Translations under genes and position numbers: made by a program
Source: Neisseria sp. oral taxon 014 str. F0314
GTDB taxonomy: Bacteria > Pseudomonadota > Gammaproteobacteria > Burkholderiales > Neisseriaceae
Assembly (NCBI RefSeq): GCF_005886145.1
Contig: NZ_CP040504.1
Span: 1,116,001 to 1,180,000, forward strand
DNA: 64,000 bases
Direction: 5' to 3'
Notes under the pieces: generated by a model
Database searches by the model: none
Told to the model about the DNA's origin: nothing
The model's input: the letters and a program-made list of their open reading frames with translations, nothing else
In this document: positions 39,423 to 48,328 of the stretch, piece after piece
How the letters are laid out: the number at the start of each line of letters is the position of its first letter
Position numbering within the stretch: the first letter of the stretch is position 1

Positions 39423-40400
39423 ATGATGGGAAACACCGAGCAGTATCTGGATTGGGCGCGTCGGGTATTGCGCACCGAAGCACTCGGCCTGAACGAAATC
39501 GCCGATGCGCTGGACGGCGGTTTCGTCCGCGCCGCCGACGCCCTGTTGCACTGCAAAGGCCGCGTGGTCATTACCGGCATGGGCAAGTCCGGACACGTCG
39601 GCCGGAAAATCGCAGCGACGATGGCATCCACCGGCACACCCGCGTTTTTCGTCCACCCCGCCGAAGCCGCACACGGTGATTTGGGCATGATTGTGGACAA
39701 CGACGTAGTGGTGGCGATTTCCAATTCCGGAGAAAGCGACGAAATTACGGCCATCATGCCCGCACTCAAACGCAAAAACGTTACTTTAATCGGCATCACG
39801 GCACGCCCCGCGTCCACCTTGGCGCGCCATGCCGACATCCACATCACCGCCGCCGTTTCCAAAGAAGCCTGCCCGCTCGGATTGGCGCCGACCACCAGCA
39901 CCACCGCCGTTATGGCGCTCGGCGACGCGCTGGCCGTGGTTTTGCTCCGCGCGCGCGCGTTCACGCCCGACGACTTCGCCCTCAGCCATCCTGCCGGCAG
40001 CCTGGGCAAACGCCTGCTGCTGCGGGTGGCCGACATCATGCACGGCGGCGACGCTCTGCCCGCCGTCGTCAGCGGCACGCTGCTGAAAGAAGCCATCGTG
40101 CGTATGAGCGAAAAAGGACTGGGCATGTTGGCGGTAACCGACGAAGCGGGCCGTCTGAAAGGCGTGCTGACCGACGGCGACCTGCGCCGCCTGTTCCAGC
40201 AGCGCGACAACTTCGCCGGTCTGACCGTGGACGACATCATGCACACGTCCCCGAAAACCATCACCGCCGACAAACTTGCCACCGAGGCCCTGAAACACAT
40301 GCAGGCCAACCACATCAACGGCTTGCTGGTAACCGAAGCCGACGGCACCCTGACCGGCGCGCTGAACATGCACGATTTATTGATGGCGCGGATTGTCTGA
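39423..40400 (+). CDS. kdsD: Arabinose-5-phosphate isomerase KdsD
   Basis: KdsD converts ribulose 5-phosphate to arabinose 5-phosphate, the first step to KDO for lipooligosaccharide. The 325 residues have a SIS domain (about 30-180) with VITGMGKSGHVGRKIAATMASTG-type motif (about 49-70), the HGDLGMI element (about 84-90) and SNSGESDE (about 101-108), and then two CBS domains (about 205-260 and 270-325). Uptake sequence is read in frame as GRLKG near residue 243. The pathway fits next to the pentose phosphate gene tal. ATG at 39423 or 39426 are both possible. Confidence 0.93.
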   Translation: MMGNTEQYLDWARRVLRTEALGLNEIADALDGGFVRAADALLHCKGRVVITGMGKSGHVGRKIAATMASTGTPAFFVHPAEAAHGDLGMIVDNDVVVAISNSGESDEITAIMPALKRKNVTLIGITARPASTLARHADIHITAAVSKEACPLGLAPTTSTTAVMALGDALAVVLLRARAFTPDDFALSHPAGSLGKRLLLRVADIMHGGDALPAVVSGTLLKEAIVRMSEKGLGMLAVTDEAGRLKGVLTDGDLRRLFQQRDNFAGLTVDDIMHTSPKTITADKLATEALKHMQANHINGLLVTEADGTLTGALNMHDLLMARIV

Positions 40401-40490
40401 CACCGACCGCCCTATTTTCAGACGGCCTCACAGTCCGTTCGGGCTTTCCGGAACACGCGCCACGCCTTTCGACAGCGTATTCGCACCGCA

Positions 40491-40509
40491 GGCCGTCTGA
40501 AACGGCCTG
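40491..40509. repeat. Short uptake-sequence hairpin between kdsD and tag
   Basis: CAGGCCGT and ACGGCCTG around CTGAA; a reversed single copy is at 40422-40434. The 170-base gap between the convergent genes shows no other feature. Confidence 0.65.
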
Positions 40510-40570
40510 TGCAATCTTCCCTTCTTTGGCTCTTTCAATCAGGTCTCGCCCGCATCGTTTTTCAGAAACG

Positions 40571-41143
40571 TCATTCCCGCATAAAGTCGGCGGGAGCGGC
40601 CTCAATCCATTTCGGCCTGTGTTTCAAAACTTCCCGATAAACCTTGCAGTCTTCGGCGTGCGCGCCGGGCAGGTAGCCGGTGCTCATCAGAAATTCGCCG
40701 ACGATTTCGCCGCCCATGAATTTGAAGTGTTTTTTAAACAGCGCCACCCATTCTTCTTTGGTGCGCGGATGGTGCATATCGAGCCAGTTTTTGAACGAAC
40801 CGCATTCCTGCCGTATCCGCCGGATTTGTTGCGCGTTGTAAATGGCGGCGTTGATTTTCAAACGGTTGCGGACGATGCCTGCGTCGGCAAGCAGCCGTTC
40901 GCGGTCGGCATCGCCGAAAGCGGCGACGGTATCGATGTCGAAGCCTTTATAGGCCGTCTGAAACGCCTGCTGCTTCTTCAAAATCAAGCTCCAGCTCAGG
41001 CCCGCCTGATTGATTTCCAACACCAGCCGCTCAAATAGTCCGTTGTCGTCTTCAATCGGGAAACCGTATTGTTCCGCATGATACTGTTTGTTCGGATTGT
41101 CGCTGTCTTCGGGCAGGTTGTTGGCAAAGTCGCAGTAATTCAT
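40571..41143 (-). CDS. tag: DNA-3-methyladenine glycosylase I
   Basis: Tag removes 3-methyladenine from DNA in base-excision repair. The 190 residues carry YHAEQYGFPIEDD (about 21-33), FERLVLEINQAGLSWSLILKKQ (about 37-57), and the conserved helical core with IVRNRLKINAAIYNAQ (about 89-104). The zinc-site cysteine and histidines of E. coli Tag are partly changed: an N-terminal Cys at residue 4 and a HAEDC near 161 are visible. The start overlaps the bioD stop by four bases (ATGA), placing it after bioD in the transcript direction of bioA-bioD. One uptake sequence is read in frame (AFQTAYKG). Confidence 0.88.
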   Translation of the reverse strand: MNYCDFANNLPEDSDNPNKQYHAEQYGFPIEDDNGLFERLVLEINQAGLSWSLILKKQQAFQTAYKGFDIDTVAAFGDADRERLLADAGIVRNRLKINAAIYNAQQIRRIRQECGSFKNWLDMHHPRTKEEWVALFKKHFKFMGGEIVGEFLMSTGYLPGAHAEDCKVYREVLKHRPKWIEAAPADFMRE

Positions 41144-41823
41144 GGTTTTTGTCCGTCCATGTATTCAAACGCGGTCTGCGGAAAATGTTGCCGCAGGTAG
41201 CGTTGCAGGTATTCGGCAGTTTCCCGTTCAATCAGCGGGTCTGCCGGCGGGAAGCGGTTGTATATCAGCATTTCGACGGCTATCCCCTGCTGCCGGCAGG
41301 CCGACAGACTCAACAGGGTGTGGTTGATGCTGCCGAGCCTGCCCGATGTAACCAGCACGGCGGGATAAGCTTGGGCGCGGATGAAATCGAGCGTGGTCAG
41401 GGTGTCGTCCAGCGGCACAGCCAGCCCGCCCGCGCCTTCGAGCAGGACGTAATCGTAACGTTCGGCAAGTATGGCGGTGGCGCGGTTGATAACGGCGGGG
41501 GCGATACGCGCTCCCGCCATGTGCGCGGCCAGATGGGGCGAGCAGGGATAGCCGAACAGGTAGGGGCAGGTGGTGCCGTCGGTGTCTTCCGGCAGCAGCG
41601 GCAGGTTTTGCAGGCGGCGGTGGACAAGGATGTCGTCGGAGATGCCCGTGCAGCCGGTTTGTACGATTTTCTGGGTGATGACGGAAAAGCCCTGCCGCAT
41701 CAGCTTGGCCGCCAACCAGCCGGTGGCGACGGTTTTGCCGATGCCGGTATCGATGCCGCCGACAAACAGGATTTTGCCCTGCTTGCGGGTTTGGAGGCCG
41801 TCTGAAAACAGTTTAGCCGCCAT
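41140..41823 (-). CDS. bioD: Dethiobiotin synthetase
   Basis: BioD closes the ureido ring of dethiobiotin using ATP and CO2. The 227 residues include the P-loop [20 protein letters not shown] (about 21-40), QTGCTG (about 55-60), and [14 protein letters not shown] (about 122-135). The first 10 residues ([10 protein letters not shown]) are encoded partly by a reversed uptake sequence and precede the family start; they probably arose from it. The ATG at 41823 lies inside bioA (11-base overlap) with AAGGAAG before it. Gene order here is bioA-bioD-tag. Confidence 0.93.
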   Translation of the reverse strand: MAAKLFSDGLQTRKQGKILFVGGIDTGIGKTVATGWLAAKLMRQGFSVITQKIVQTGCTGISDDILVHRRLQNLPLLPEDTDGTTCPYLFGYPCSPHLAAHMAGARIAPAVINRATAILAERYDYVLLEGAGGLAVPLDDTLTTLDFIRAQAYPAVLVTSGRLGSINHTLLSLSACRQQGIAVEMLIYNRFPPADPLIERETAEYLQRYLRQHFPQTAFEYMDGQKP

Positions 41824-43102
41824 ATTCTTCCTTCAATGCGGCAATGAGGCCGTCTGAAAGTTTGTCCAACTCATGCGGCTGCATGATAAACGGCGGCATG
41901 GTGTACACCAGTTTGCCGAAGGGGCGCAGCCACACGCCGCGTTCGACGAATTTGGGCTGGAGGCGGCGCAGGTTTACGGGTTCCCACATTTCGACCACGC
42001 CGATGGCGCCCAGCACGCGCACCTCTTTCACCGCCGCAATATCGCGCGCAGGCGCAAGGGTTTCGCGCAGTTGCGCCTCAATCCGCGCCACATTTTCACG
42101 CCAGCCGCCTTCCACCAGCAGCCTGACCGATTCGTCGGCCACGGCGCAGGCCAGCGGGTTAGCCATGAACGTCGGCCCGTGCATAAAGCAGCCCGCCGCG
42201 CCGTTGCTGACGGTGTCGGCGATATTTTTGTGCGTTACCGCGGCGGAAAGCGTGAGGTAGCCGCCGGTCAGGGCTTTGCCCAGACACATGATGTCGGGCA
42301 CGACGTCTGCGTGTTCGCAGGCAAACAGCTTACCCGTGCGCCCGAAACCGGTGGCGATTTCGTCGAAAATCAGCAGCACGCCGTGTTCGCGGCACAAAGC
42401 CTGCGCCCGCTTCAGATATTCGGGCGCGTAAAAATACATTCCGCCCGCCCCCTGCACGACAGGCTCCACAATCAGCGCGGCGATTTCTCCGCCGTGTTTG
42501 TCCAGCAAATCCGCCAACGGCGCAACCGCCTCTTCGCGCCACGGCTCGCCGAATTTCACCGGAGGCTGCGGCAGGAAAAACTGCACCGGCAGACGCTCGG
42601 CAAACAGGCTGTGCATTCCGGTAACGGGGTCGCACACCGACATCGCGTGCCAAGTGTCGCCGTGATAGCCCGCCCGCAGTGCGGCAAACTTGCTGCGCCG
42701 CGGCACGCCCAGCGCGTGCTGGTACTGCACCGCCATCTTCATCGCCACTTCCACCGCCACCGAACCGCTGTCGGCGTAAAACACCGTGTCCAAACCCGAA
42801 GGCAGGATGCCCAGCAACGTCTGCGTCAGCTTTGCCGCCGCATCGTGGGTAAAACCGCCGAACATGACATGGCTCATCTTTTCAAGCTGGAGGACGGCGG
42901 CACGGTTCAGGCGCGGATGGTTGTAGCCGTGCACCGCCGCCCACCACGACGACATGCCGTCAAGCAGCCGTCGGCCGTCTTTCAGGGTAATCGTTACCCC
43001 GTCGGCCCGCTCGACCGGATAAGCCGGCGCGGGATCAGCGGTGGAGGAATACGGATGCCAGATATGGCTGCGGTCGAGTTCGGTCAGGGTACGGATGTCC
43101 AT
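41813..43102 (-). CDS. bioA: Adenosylmethionine-8-amino-7-oxononanoate aminotransferase
   Basis: BioA makes 7,8-diaminopelargonate with S-adenosylmethionine as amino donor and pyridoxal phosphate as cofactor. The 429 residues contain [11 protein letters not shown] (about 9-19), [16 protein letters not shown] (about 48-63), [14 protein letters not shown] (about 110-123), [18 protein letters not shown] (about 244-261) and the PLP lysine in [14 protein letters not shown] (about 272-285). Uptake sequence read in frame at the end as [12 protein letters not shown]. It is first of the bio unit. Biotin regulation is not visible: no BirA-type operator could be recognised upstream. Confidence 0.95.
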   Translation of the reverse strand: MDIRTLTELDRSHIWHPYSSTADPAPAYPVERADGVTITLKDGRRLLDGMSSWWAAVHGYNHPRLNRAAVLQLEKMSHVMFGGFTHDAAAKLTQTLLGILPSGLDTVFYADSGSVAVEVAMKMAVQYQHALGVPRRSKFAALRAGYHGDTWHAMSVCDPVTGMHSLFAERLPVQFFLPQPPVKFGEPWREEAVAPLADLLDKHGGEIAALIVEPVVQGAGGMYFYAPEYLKRAQALCREHGVLLIFDEIATGFGRTGKLFACEHADVVPDIMCLGKALTGGYLTLSAAVTHKNIADTVSNGAAGCFMHGPTFMANPLACAVADESVRLLVEGGWRENVARIEAQLRETLAPARDIAAVKEVRVLGAIGVVEMWEPVNLRRLQPKFVERGVWLRPFGKLVYTMPPFIMQPHELDKLSDGLIAALKEEYGG

Positions 43103-43175
43103 CGGATGAGTGCGGCGTGTTTTGTGAACGTATATTCAAACGGCGGCCGGAAAATCTGCCGGCCGGAAAAAACAA

Positions 43176-43216
43176 AAGGCCGTCTGAAAACACTTCGGCG
43201 TTTTCAGACGGCCTCA
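43176..43216 (-). terminator. Uptake-sequence terminator of gcvH
   Basis: AGGCCGTCTGAAAACAC and a reverse copy GTTTTCAGACGGCCT pair around TTCGGC, 8 bases after the gcvH stop. A separate hairpin GGCCGG/CCGGCC lies at 43145-43165 nearer bioA. Confidence 0.82.
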
Positions 43217-43223
43217 CTGGCCT

Positions 43224-43610
43224 TTAATCCACTTCGCCCGCGTATTGCTCGGCAGTCAGCAGGCCGTCGTAGTCGGCAGGGTTGGCAGGTTTGATTTTGA
43301 AGAACCAGCCTGCGCCGTAAGGGGCGCTGTTGGCGGTTTCCGGCGCGCTGGGCAAATCTTCGTTGACGGCAACGACTTCGCCTGCAATCGGCGCGTACAC
43401 GTCGGATGCGGCTTTCACAGACTCAACCACACCGGCTTGTTCTTCGGCGGCAAGGTTCGCACCGACTTCGGGCAGCTCGACGAACACAATGTCGCCCAAC
43501 AACTCTTGCGCGTGGTGGGTAATGCCGACGGTAATCGTACCGTCGTCTTCAAGGCGCAGCCATTCATGGCTGGCAACGTATTTCAGTTCGGCTGGGATGT
43601 TGTTGCTCAT
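43224..43610 (-). CDS. gcvH: Glycine cleavage system H protein
   Basis: GcvH carries the lipoyl arm that shuttles the aminomethyl group in glycine breakdown. The start at 43610 gives 128 residues ([17 protein letters not shown]) with GGAG nine bases upstream; the ATG at 43625 is less likely. The lipoylated lysine lies in [19 protein letters not shown] (about 58-76). It is 119 bases downstream of gcvT on the same strand, with a single uptake sequence between them. Confidence 0.95.
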   Translation of the reverse strand: MSNNIPAELKYVASHEWLRLEDDGTITVGITHHAQELLGDIVFVELPEVGANLAAEEQAGVVESVKAASDVYAPIAGEVVAVNEDLPSAPETANSAPYGAGWFFKIKPANPADYDGLLTAEQYAGEVD

Positions 43611-43729
43611 GGTTTGATTCTCCATTGGTTTTTTGGCTTAAAGAGTGAAGCCTTCGGATATGATCGACAGGCTGTTTTACGTTTGCTTTCAGACGACCTT
43701 AATTTTAATAAAGGCCGTCTGAAACCGCA

Positions 43730-44830
43730 TCAATCAAACTGTTTCTGTCCGTTGCGTACAAACGGCAGCTTCAATACACGCACGTCCACTTCCTTGCCGC
43801 GCATCAGCACTTTGGCGGTATCGCCGTCAAAATCTTTCGGCACGCGGGCGATGGCGATGGATTGTTTCAGGCTGGGCGAGAATACGCCGCTGGTGGTTTC
43901 TCCCTTGCCTTTGTCGGTCAACACTTCCATATGCGCGCGCAGGATGCCGCCTTTGTCGAGCAGCAAACCGACCTGTTTGACGGCAACGCCTTTTTCTTTC
44001 AATGCCAGCAAAGCGGCTTTGCCGACGAAATCGCGGCTTTCGTCTTTCAAATCAACTGTCCAACCCATGCCTGCTTCGAGCGGGCTGGTGTCGTCGTCCA
44101 TATCGTTGCCGTAGAGGTTCATGCCGGCTTCCATGCGCAGGGTGTCGCGCGCGCCGAGACCGCAGGGCTGTACGCCGGCTTGTTGCAAGGCTTTGAAGAA
44201 TGCGACGGCTTCGGTGCCGGGCAGGATGACTTCGACGCCGTCTTCGCCGGTGTAGCCGGTGCGGGCGACAAACCAGTCGTTGCCCAAATCCGCGCCTTGG
44301 AACGGTTTGAGGTTGTGGACGACATCCGCCCATTCGGGTTTGACGGTCAGGAGTTTTTCAATGGCTTTAGGGCCTTGTACGGCAAGCATACCGAGGTCGT
44401 AGCGCGGATTGAAGGCGACGCCGAATTCTTGTCCGACTTTGTGGAACTGGGCGGTGTCTTTTTCGCGGGTCGCACCGTTGGACACGATGCGGTATTGGGT
44501 CTCGGCTTCGTTAGTGCGGTAAACGATCAAGTCGTCAATCACGCCGCCGTTGTCGTTGAGCAGCGCGGAATAAAGGGCTTTGCCGACGAAAGCGAGTTTG
44601 GCAACGTCGTTGGCAATCAGTTTGCGGAAAAAGGCTTTTGCGTTCGCTCCGGCGACGTCGGTAACGAGCATATGGGATACGTCGAACATGCCTGCGTCGG
44701 TGCGCACGGCTTCGTGTTCGGCGATTTGCGAACCATAATGGATGGGCAGCTCCCAGCCGGTAAAATCGACCAGCTTCGCGCCTGCATCTTGATGGGCTTG
44801 GTGAAACGGGGTGGTTTTCAGGGCAGTCAT
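43730..44830 (-). CDS. gcvT: Glycine cleavage system T protein (aminomethyltransferase)
   Basis: GcvT transfers the methylene group from lipoyl-GcvH to tetrahydrofolate, releasing ammonia. The 366 residues have [20 protein letters not shown] (about 13-32), the MFDVSHM motif (about 48-54), the folate-site aspartate region [10 protein letters not shown] (about 95-104), and a [14 protein letters not shown] segment (about 193-206). GGAG lies nine bases before the ATG. It is controlled by a tandem glycine riboswitch immediately upstream. gcvP is not in the window, so the third enzyme is encoded elsewhere. Confidence 0.95.
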   Translation of the reverse strand: MTALKTTPFHQAHQDAGAKLVDFTGWELPIHYGSQIAEHEAVRTDAGMFDVSHMLVTDVAGANAKAFFRKLIANDVAKLAFVGKALYSALLNDNGGVIDDLIVYRTNEAETQYRIVSNGATREKDTAQFHKVGQEFGVAFNPRYDLGMLAVQGPKAIEKLLTVKPEWADVVHNLKPFQGADLGNDWFVARTGYTGEDGVEVILPGTEAVAFFKALQQAGVQPCGLGARDTLRMEAGMNLYGNDMDDDTSPLEAGMGWTVDLKDESRDFVGKAALLALKEKGVAVKQVGLLLDKGGILRAHMEVLTDKGKGETTSGVFSPSLKQSIAIARVPKDFDGDTAKVLMRGKEVDVRVLKLPFVRNGQKQFD

Positions 44831-44883
44831 TCTCAGCTTCTCCGGATTTATTGTTCAGATGCCGTCCGCACATAAGCGCGGAA

Positions 44884-45120
44884 GACCCTATCTGTCCTTG
44901 AACCTGAGATTTTCGGCCGTATCCGCTTGATGGGCAAACCAGTCTGCTCACTGCTTTGCGCGGTTGTCTGAATGGTGGTTCAGACGGCCTTCTCCCCTTC
45001 GGTGGGTGCGAACGCACCGCTCTCCAGATGTTTTATTTCAACGTGCAGTCCCTGTTGCCTGAGCGATTTAAGGGCGTTTGCGCCTTCGGCGGCTACATGT
45101 AGTTTGCTGTAACTCTCTCC
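44884..45120 (-). ncRNA. Tandem glycine riboswitch upstream of gcvT
   Basis: On the minus strand two glycine aptamers follow each other. Aptamer 1 (about 45120 to 45026) shows GGAGAGAG, CCGCCGAAGGCGCAA and CTCAGGCAACAGGGAC. Aptamer 2 (about 45025 to 44884) shows GGAGAGCGG, ACCGAAGGGGAGAAGG and ATCTCAGGTTCAAGGACAG. These are the conserved core elements of the glycine class. A hairpin (CCGC/GCGG, near 44862-44877) and GGAG follow before the gcvT ATG. In aptamer 2 the P3 arm is built from an uptake sequence (44979-44990), whose GGCCGT pairs with ACGGCC at 44915-44920. Glycine binding should turn on gcvT. Confidence 0.88.
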
Positions 45121-45384
45121 TGCACATGGGGCGATTATGGCTTGAAACGCCGCTTTTGGGCAAGTTGTCTTTTATAAATTCTAACAAAACTATTAAGATT
45201 CAAATATTAATAGGATTAGTAAAAATATTATGCTTAATCAGGCATATTTTCCGCAGAATTATTCGTGAAAACTAAATTTTGCCGCACTATTGTATGTTAA
45301 ATTTTTTTAGCTTATTATAAAGGGCACGAAAGCATCTGAATTGCTTGCATTTTTCATAACCATGCCGAAAATAAGGGAGACAAA

Positions 45385-45867
45385 ATGGCATCTATTACAT
45401 TGGATAAAACCGATCTGAAAATCCTTCAGGTCTTACAGGAAAACGGTCGCCTGACCAACGTCGAGCTTTCGGAACGGGTCGCTTTATCGCCGTCGCCCTG
45501 CCTGCGCCGCCTCAAGCAGCTTGAAGACGCAGGTATCATCCGCAAGTATGCCGCCCTGCTCTCCCCCGTCGCCGTCGAACTCGGCCTTCAGGCGTTTATC
45601 CGCGTATCCATCAGCAAGGCCAAGGTTGCACGCGAAGAATTTTCCGCCGCCGTACAGACGTGGCCGGAGGTGTTGAGCTGCTTTGCGCTGACCGGCGAAA
45701 CCGATTATCTGCTGCATGCCTTTTTCACCGATATGAACGCTTTTTCGCATTTCGTACTGGATACGCTGCTTTCGCACGAAGGTGTGCAGGATGCCCAATC
45801 GAGCTTCGTATTGAAAGAAATCAAAAACACCACCGCCCTGCCGCTGACGCATCTGCAACGCGATTAA
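45385..45867 (+). CDS. Lrp/AsnC-family transcription regulator
   Basis: A 160-residue feast-famine regulator. It has an N-terminal helix-turn-helix (LKILQVLQENGRLTNVELSE, about 11-30, with recognition helix SPSPCLRRLKQLEDAGII at 35-52) and a C-terminal RAM ligand domain (about 75-152) with GETDYLLHAF. The meningococcal orthologue responds to leucine and methionine and controls amino-acid transport genes. It is divergent from gcvT across the riboswitch region, and an Lrp-type effect on gcv genes is well known in other bacteria, so regulation of gcvT is plausible. AAGGGAG lies six to seven bases before the ATG. Confidence 0.92.
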   Translation: MASITLDKTDLKILQVLQENGRLTNVELSERVALSPSPCLRRLKQLEDAGIIRKYAALLSPVAVELGLQAFIRVSISKAKVAREEFSAAVQTWPEVLSCFALTGETDYLLHAFFTDMNAFSHFVLDTLLSHEGVQDAQSSFVLKEIKNTTALPLTHLQRD

Positions 45868-45888
45868 GGGCTTTTATCATAAAACGGC

Positions 45889-45921
45889 AGGCCGTCTGAA
45901 AAATCGGTTTCGGACGGCCTG
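45889..45921 (+). terminator. Uptake-sequence terminator of the Lrp/AsnC gene
   Basis: CAGGCCGTCTGAAAA and a slightly changed right arm TTTCGGACGGCCTG, 22 bases after the stop codon. Confidence 0.78.
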
Positions 45922-45929
45922 TTTGTTGA

Positions 45930-45951
45930 TATAATTTGAGAACGATTCTTA
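45930..45951 (+). promoter_or_regulatory. Possible -10 box and Fur-type operator before the YbaN-like gene
   Basis: A consensus TATAAT (45930-45935) is followed by TGAGAAC-G-ATTCTTA (45937-45951), a 7-1-7 inverted repeat matching Fur half-sites at about five of seven positions each. The -35 box is weak. Iron control is therefore only a suggestion. Confidence 0.4.
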
Positions 45952-45977
45952 AATACATATTCCGCACACACTTCCCT

Positions 45978-46340
45978 ATGCTTATCCGCTATTTCTTCTG
46001 GACTTGCGGCGCGCTCTCGCTGGCATTGGGCATTATCGGCATTTTCCTGCCGATATTGCCGACTACGCCGTTCGTATTGCTCGCTGCGGCCTGCTGGGCG
46101 AAAGCCTCGCCGCGTTTCCACCGCTGGCTGCACCGGCATCCCCGCTTTGGCCCGATGGTGCAAAACTGGGAGCGCAACCGCGCCGTACCGCGGCGGGCGA
46201 AATACTTCGCATTCAGTATGATGACGGTCTCGTGCCTGTTTTTGTTTTGGCGGTTTCCCGAAAAATGGTGGATAGGCGCAGTATCGGCAGGATTCTGTTT
46301 CTGTGTGGCGGTTTGGATGTGGCGGCTGCCGGATTCATGA
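45978..46340 (+). CDS. YbaN/DUF454-family membrane protein
   Basis: A 120-residue inner-membrane protein with no known reaction. The start at 45978 gives MLIRYFFWTCGALSLALGII, a first membrane segment, then the family motif LPTTPFVLLAAACWAKASPR (about 28-47) and a HPRFGPMVQNW region (about 54-64), followed by two more membrane segments (about 79-97 and 98-115). A TTG at 45936 is in frame but adds residues unlike the family. Some DUF454 genes are linked to haem or iron uptake, which would agree with the Fur-like site upstream. Confidence 0.83.
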   Translation: MLIRYFFWTCGALSLALGIIGIFLPILPTTPFVLLAAACWAKASPRFHRWLHRHPRFGPMVQNWERNRAVPRRAKYFAFSMMTVSCLFLFWRFPEKWWIGAVSAGFCFCVAVWMWRLPDS

Positions 46341-46343
46341 GCG

Positions 46344-46378
46344 AAGGCCGTCTGAAAATTGTTTTCAGACGGCCTTCC
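46344..46378 (+). terminator. Uptake-sequence terminator after the YbaN-like gene
   Basis: GAAGGCCGTCTGAAAA and TTTTCAGACGGCCTTC around TTG, directly after the stop codon. Confidence 0.85.
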
Positions 46379-46717
46379 CTTAATTATGGCCCTGCCGGTC
46401 CCGTTCTGCATCGGGAACGTAAATTTTCGCTAAAATCAATTTGTTCTAATACTTCGATAGACTGTTTATCCCATTTGGTTAAGTATCGATTATTTCAGCA
46501 TTTTATCGGCAAACCCACGTATTTCCTACTTTTCCCTACATCACCGCCCGCCATTCCCGCCTGCTCCCAAACCGGTATCTTGCTGGAATCTGTGTTTTTT
46601 TTCCTTTACAATCAAACGGACGGTTCCTGCCGAACCAAGACCGTCGCGAATCCGTATCGGCCGCTTGTTTTCAGACGGCCTGACGTGTTCGCCACAAGAA
46701 AAAGAAGGAACACTGCC
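46379..46717. other. Leader region of the antiporter gene
   Basis: About 340 bases with no gene. A reversed uptake sequence is at 46669-46682. An uninterrupted plus-strand frame continues upstream of the antiporter start through this region, but it lacks a start with a ribosome site and reads across the YbaN-like gene in another frame, so it is chance. Confidence 0.5.
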
Positions 46718-48133
46718 ATGCGACCATACCTTGTCTGCTTCGCCCTGCTGCTGCCCTCCGCAGCCCGCGCCGCCGATTTTCACGGTGAGGAACTCGGCCT
46801 CCTTTGGGGCTTGCCGTTTGCCCTCATCCTGCTCTCCATCGCACTCTGCCCTCTGCTGCTGCCCAATTTTTGGCACCATCATTTCGGTAAAATCACCGCC
46901 TTTTGGACGGTGCTGTTTTTGGTACCGCTGGTGGCGGTGTTCGGTTTTGACGCGGGAGTGCATACCGTCGTCCACGCCTTGGTGGAGGAATATATCCCGT
47001 TTATCCTGCTGCTTCTTGCGCTTTATACGATTTCGGGCGGTATTTTGGTGTGGGGCAACCTGCACGGCTCGCCCAAACTCAACACCGCGCTGCTGGCCAT
47101 CGGCACGGCACTGGCATCGGTCATGGGCACGACCGGCGCGGCGATGCTGATGATACGCCCGCTGCTGAAGGCCAACGACAACCGCAAACACCAAGTGCAT
47201 GTGGTCGTTTTCTTCATCTTTCTGGTGGCCAATATCGGCGGCGGACTGACGCCGCTGGGTGATCCGCCGCTGTTTCTCGGTTTCCTCAAAGGTGTAGAGT
47301 TTATGTGGACGGTACGCCATATGATGCCGCCCGTGTTAATCAGTGCGGCGGTTCTGCTGACGGTGTTCTATATATTCGACAGCATCCTGTACGCAAGAGA
47401 AGACGAAATCAAACAGAAAGATCCGACGCCCGACAGCAAATTGCAGATTTTCGGCAAATGGAATTTCCTGCTGTTGGCGGGCGTGGTCGGCGCTGTGCTG
47501 CTATCGGGCGTATGGAAGCCCGACCATCCGGGTTTTGACATTCTGGGCAGCCATTATGCCCTGCCGAACTTGGTGCGCGACATTATCTTGCTGGCACTGA
47601 CGGTCGTTTCGCTCGCCATCACGCCCAAACAGGTGCGCGCGGGTAACGAATTTAATTTCGAACCGATTATCGAAGTGGGCAAACTGTTCCTCGGTATCTT
47701 CATCACCATCTCGCCGGTTTTGGCCATCCTGAAGGCAGGCGAGGCGGGCGCGCTCCACGGCGTGGTTTCGCTGGTGCACGATGAAGCGGGCAACCCCATC
47801 AATACTATGTATTTCTGGATGAGCGGCCTGCTCTCGGCCTTCCTCGACAACGCGCCGACCTATCTGGTGTTCTTCAATATGGCCGGCGGTAACGCGCAGG
47901 CCCTGATGACCGGCCCGCTGTTCCACAGCCTGCTGGCGGTTTCGATGGGTTCGGTATTTATGGGTGCGGTAACCTACATCGGCAACGCACCGAACTTTAT
48001 GGTCAAGGCCATCGCCGAACAACGCAAAGTCAAAATGCCTTCCTTCTTCGGCTATATGGCATGGTCGGCAGTGATACTGATGCCGCTGTTTGCGCTGCTG
48101 ACCGTGATTTTCTTCGTACTCCAGTTGATTTGA
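46718..48133 (+). CDS. Ion-transporter-superfamily sodium:proton antiporter (NhaD/ArsB-like)
   Basis: A 471-residue inner-membrane transporter with about 12-13 membrane segments, predicted to exchange sodium for protons. The start at 46718 (MRPYLVCFALLLPSAARAADF) has AAGGAA seven bases before it and looks like a cleavable signal, as in several NhaD-like proteins. Family features are the MGTTGAAMLMIRPLL segment (about 134-148), the GGGLTPLGDPPLFLGFLKG motif (about 175-193), and a mirrored motif near the end, SGLLSAFLDNAPTYLVFFN (about 368-386), followed by GNAPNFMVKAIAE. Substrate could also be an organic anion, but the PLGDPPL motif favours the antiporter group. Confidence 0.85.
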   Translation: MRPYLVCFALLLPSAARAADFHGEELGLLWGLPFALILLSIALCPLLLPNFWHHHFGKITAFWTVLFLVPLVAVFGFDAGVHTVVHALVEEYIPFILLLLALYTISGGILVWGNLHGSPKLNTALLAIGTALASVMGTTGAAMLMIRPLLKANDNRKHQVHVVVFFIFLVANIGGGLTPLGDPPLFLGFLKGVEFMWTVRHMMPPVLISAAVLLTVFYIFDSILYAREDEIKQKDPTPDSKLQIFGKWNFLLLAGVVGAVLLSGVWKPDHPGFDILGSHYALPNLVRDIILLALTVVSLAITPKQVRAGNEFNFEPIIEVGKLFLGIFITISPVLAILKAGEAGALHGVVSLVHDEAGNPINTMYFWMSGLLSAFLDNAPTYLVFFNMAGGNAQALMTGPLFHSLLAVSMGSVFMGAVTYIGNAPNFMVKAIAEQRKVKMPSFFGYMAWSAVILMPLFALLTVIFFVLQLI

Positions 48134-48145
48134 ACAATAAGCCGA

Positions 48146-48179
48146 CAAGGCCGTCTGAAAAGGTTTCAGACGGCCTTTC
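48146..48179 (+). terminator. Uptake-sequence terminator of the antiporter gene
   Basis: AAGGCCGTCTGAAA and TTTCAGACGGCCTTT around AGG, 13 bases after the stop. Confidence 0.87.
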
Positions 48180-48328
48180 TGTTGACGCAGACTCCGCCGA
48201 TACTTGTTTCTGCATCTAAAAAGCCATATCCTATTCATTAAAGAATGATTGAAGGCCGTCTGAAAGCCCGCCGAACACAACCAACTGCCCATCCTGTTAT
48301 CGTAATCCACCGACTCAAGGAGACTGTT

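Noticed and set aside
39362..40369. A 335-codon minus-strand frame opposite kdsD
   Set aside because: Antisense shadow of kdsD, with many Ser and Arg and no recognisable domain.
41873..43294. A 473-codon plus-strand frame opposite bioA
   Set aside because: bioA is complete and unambiguous on the other strand; the opposite frame is rich in Arg, His and Gln, typical of antisense to a GC-rich gene.
44535..45017. A 160-codon minus-strand frame across the gcvT leader
   Set aside because: It overlaps gcvT in another frame and runs through the riboswitch; it has no domain.
46004..46717. Long N-terminal extension of the antiporter frame
   Set aside because: The extension reads through the YbaN-like gene and a terminator; the ATG at 46718 with a good ribosome site explains the protein.
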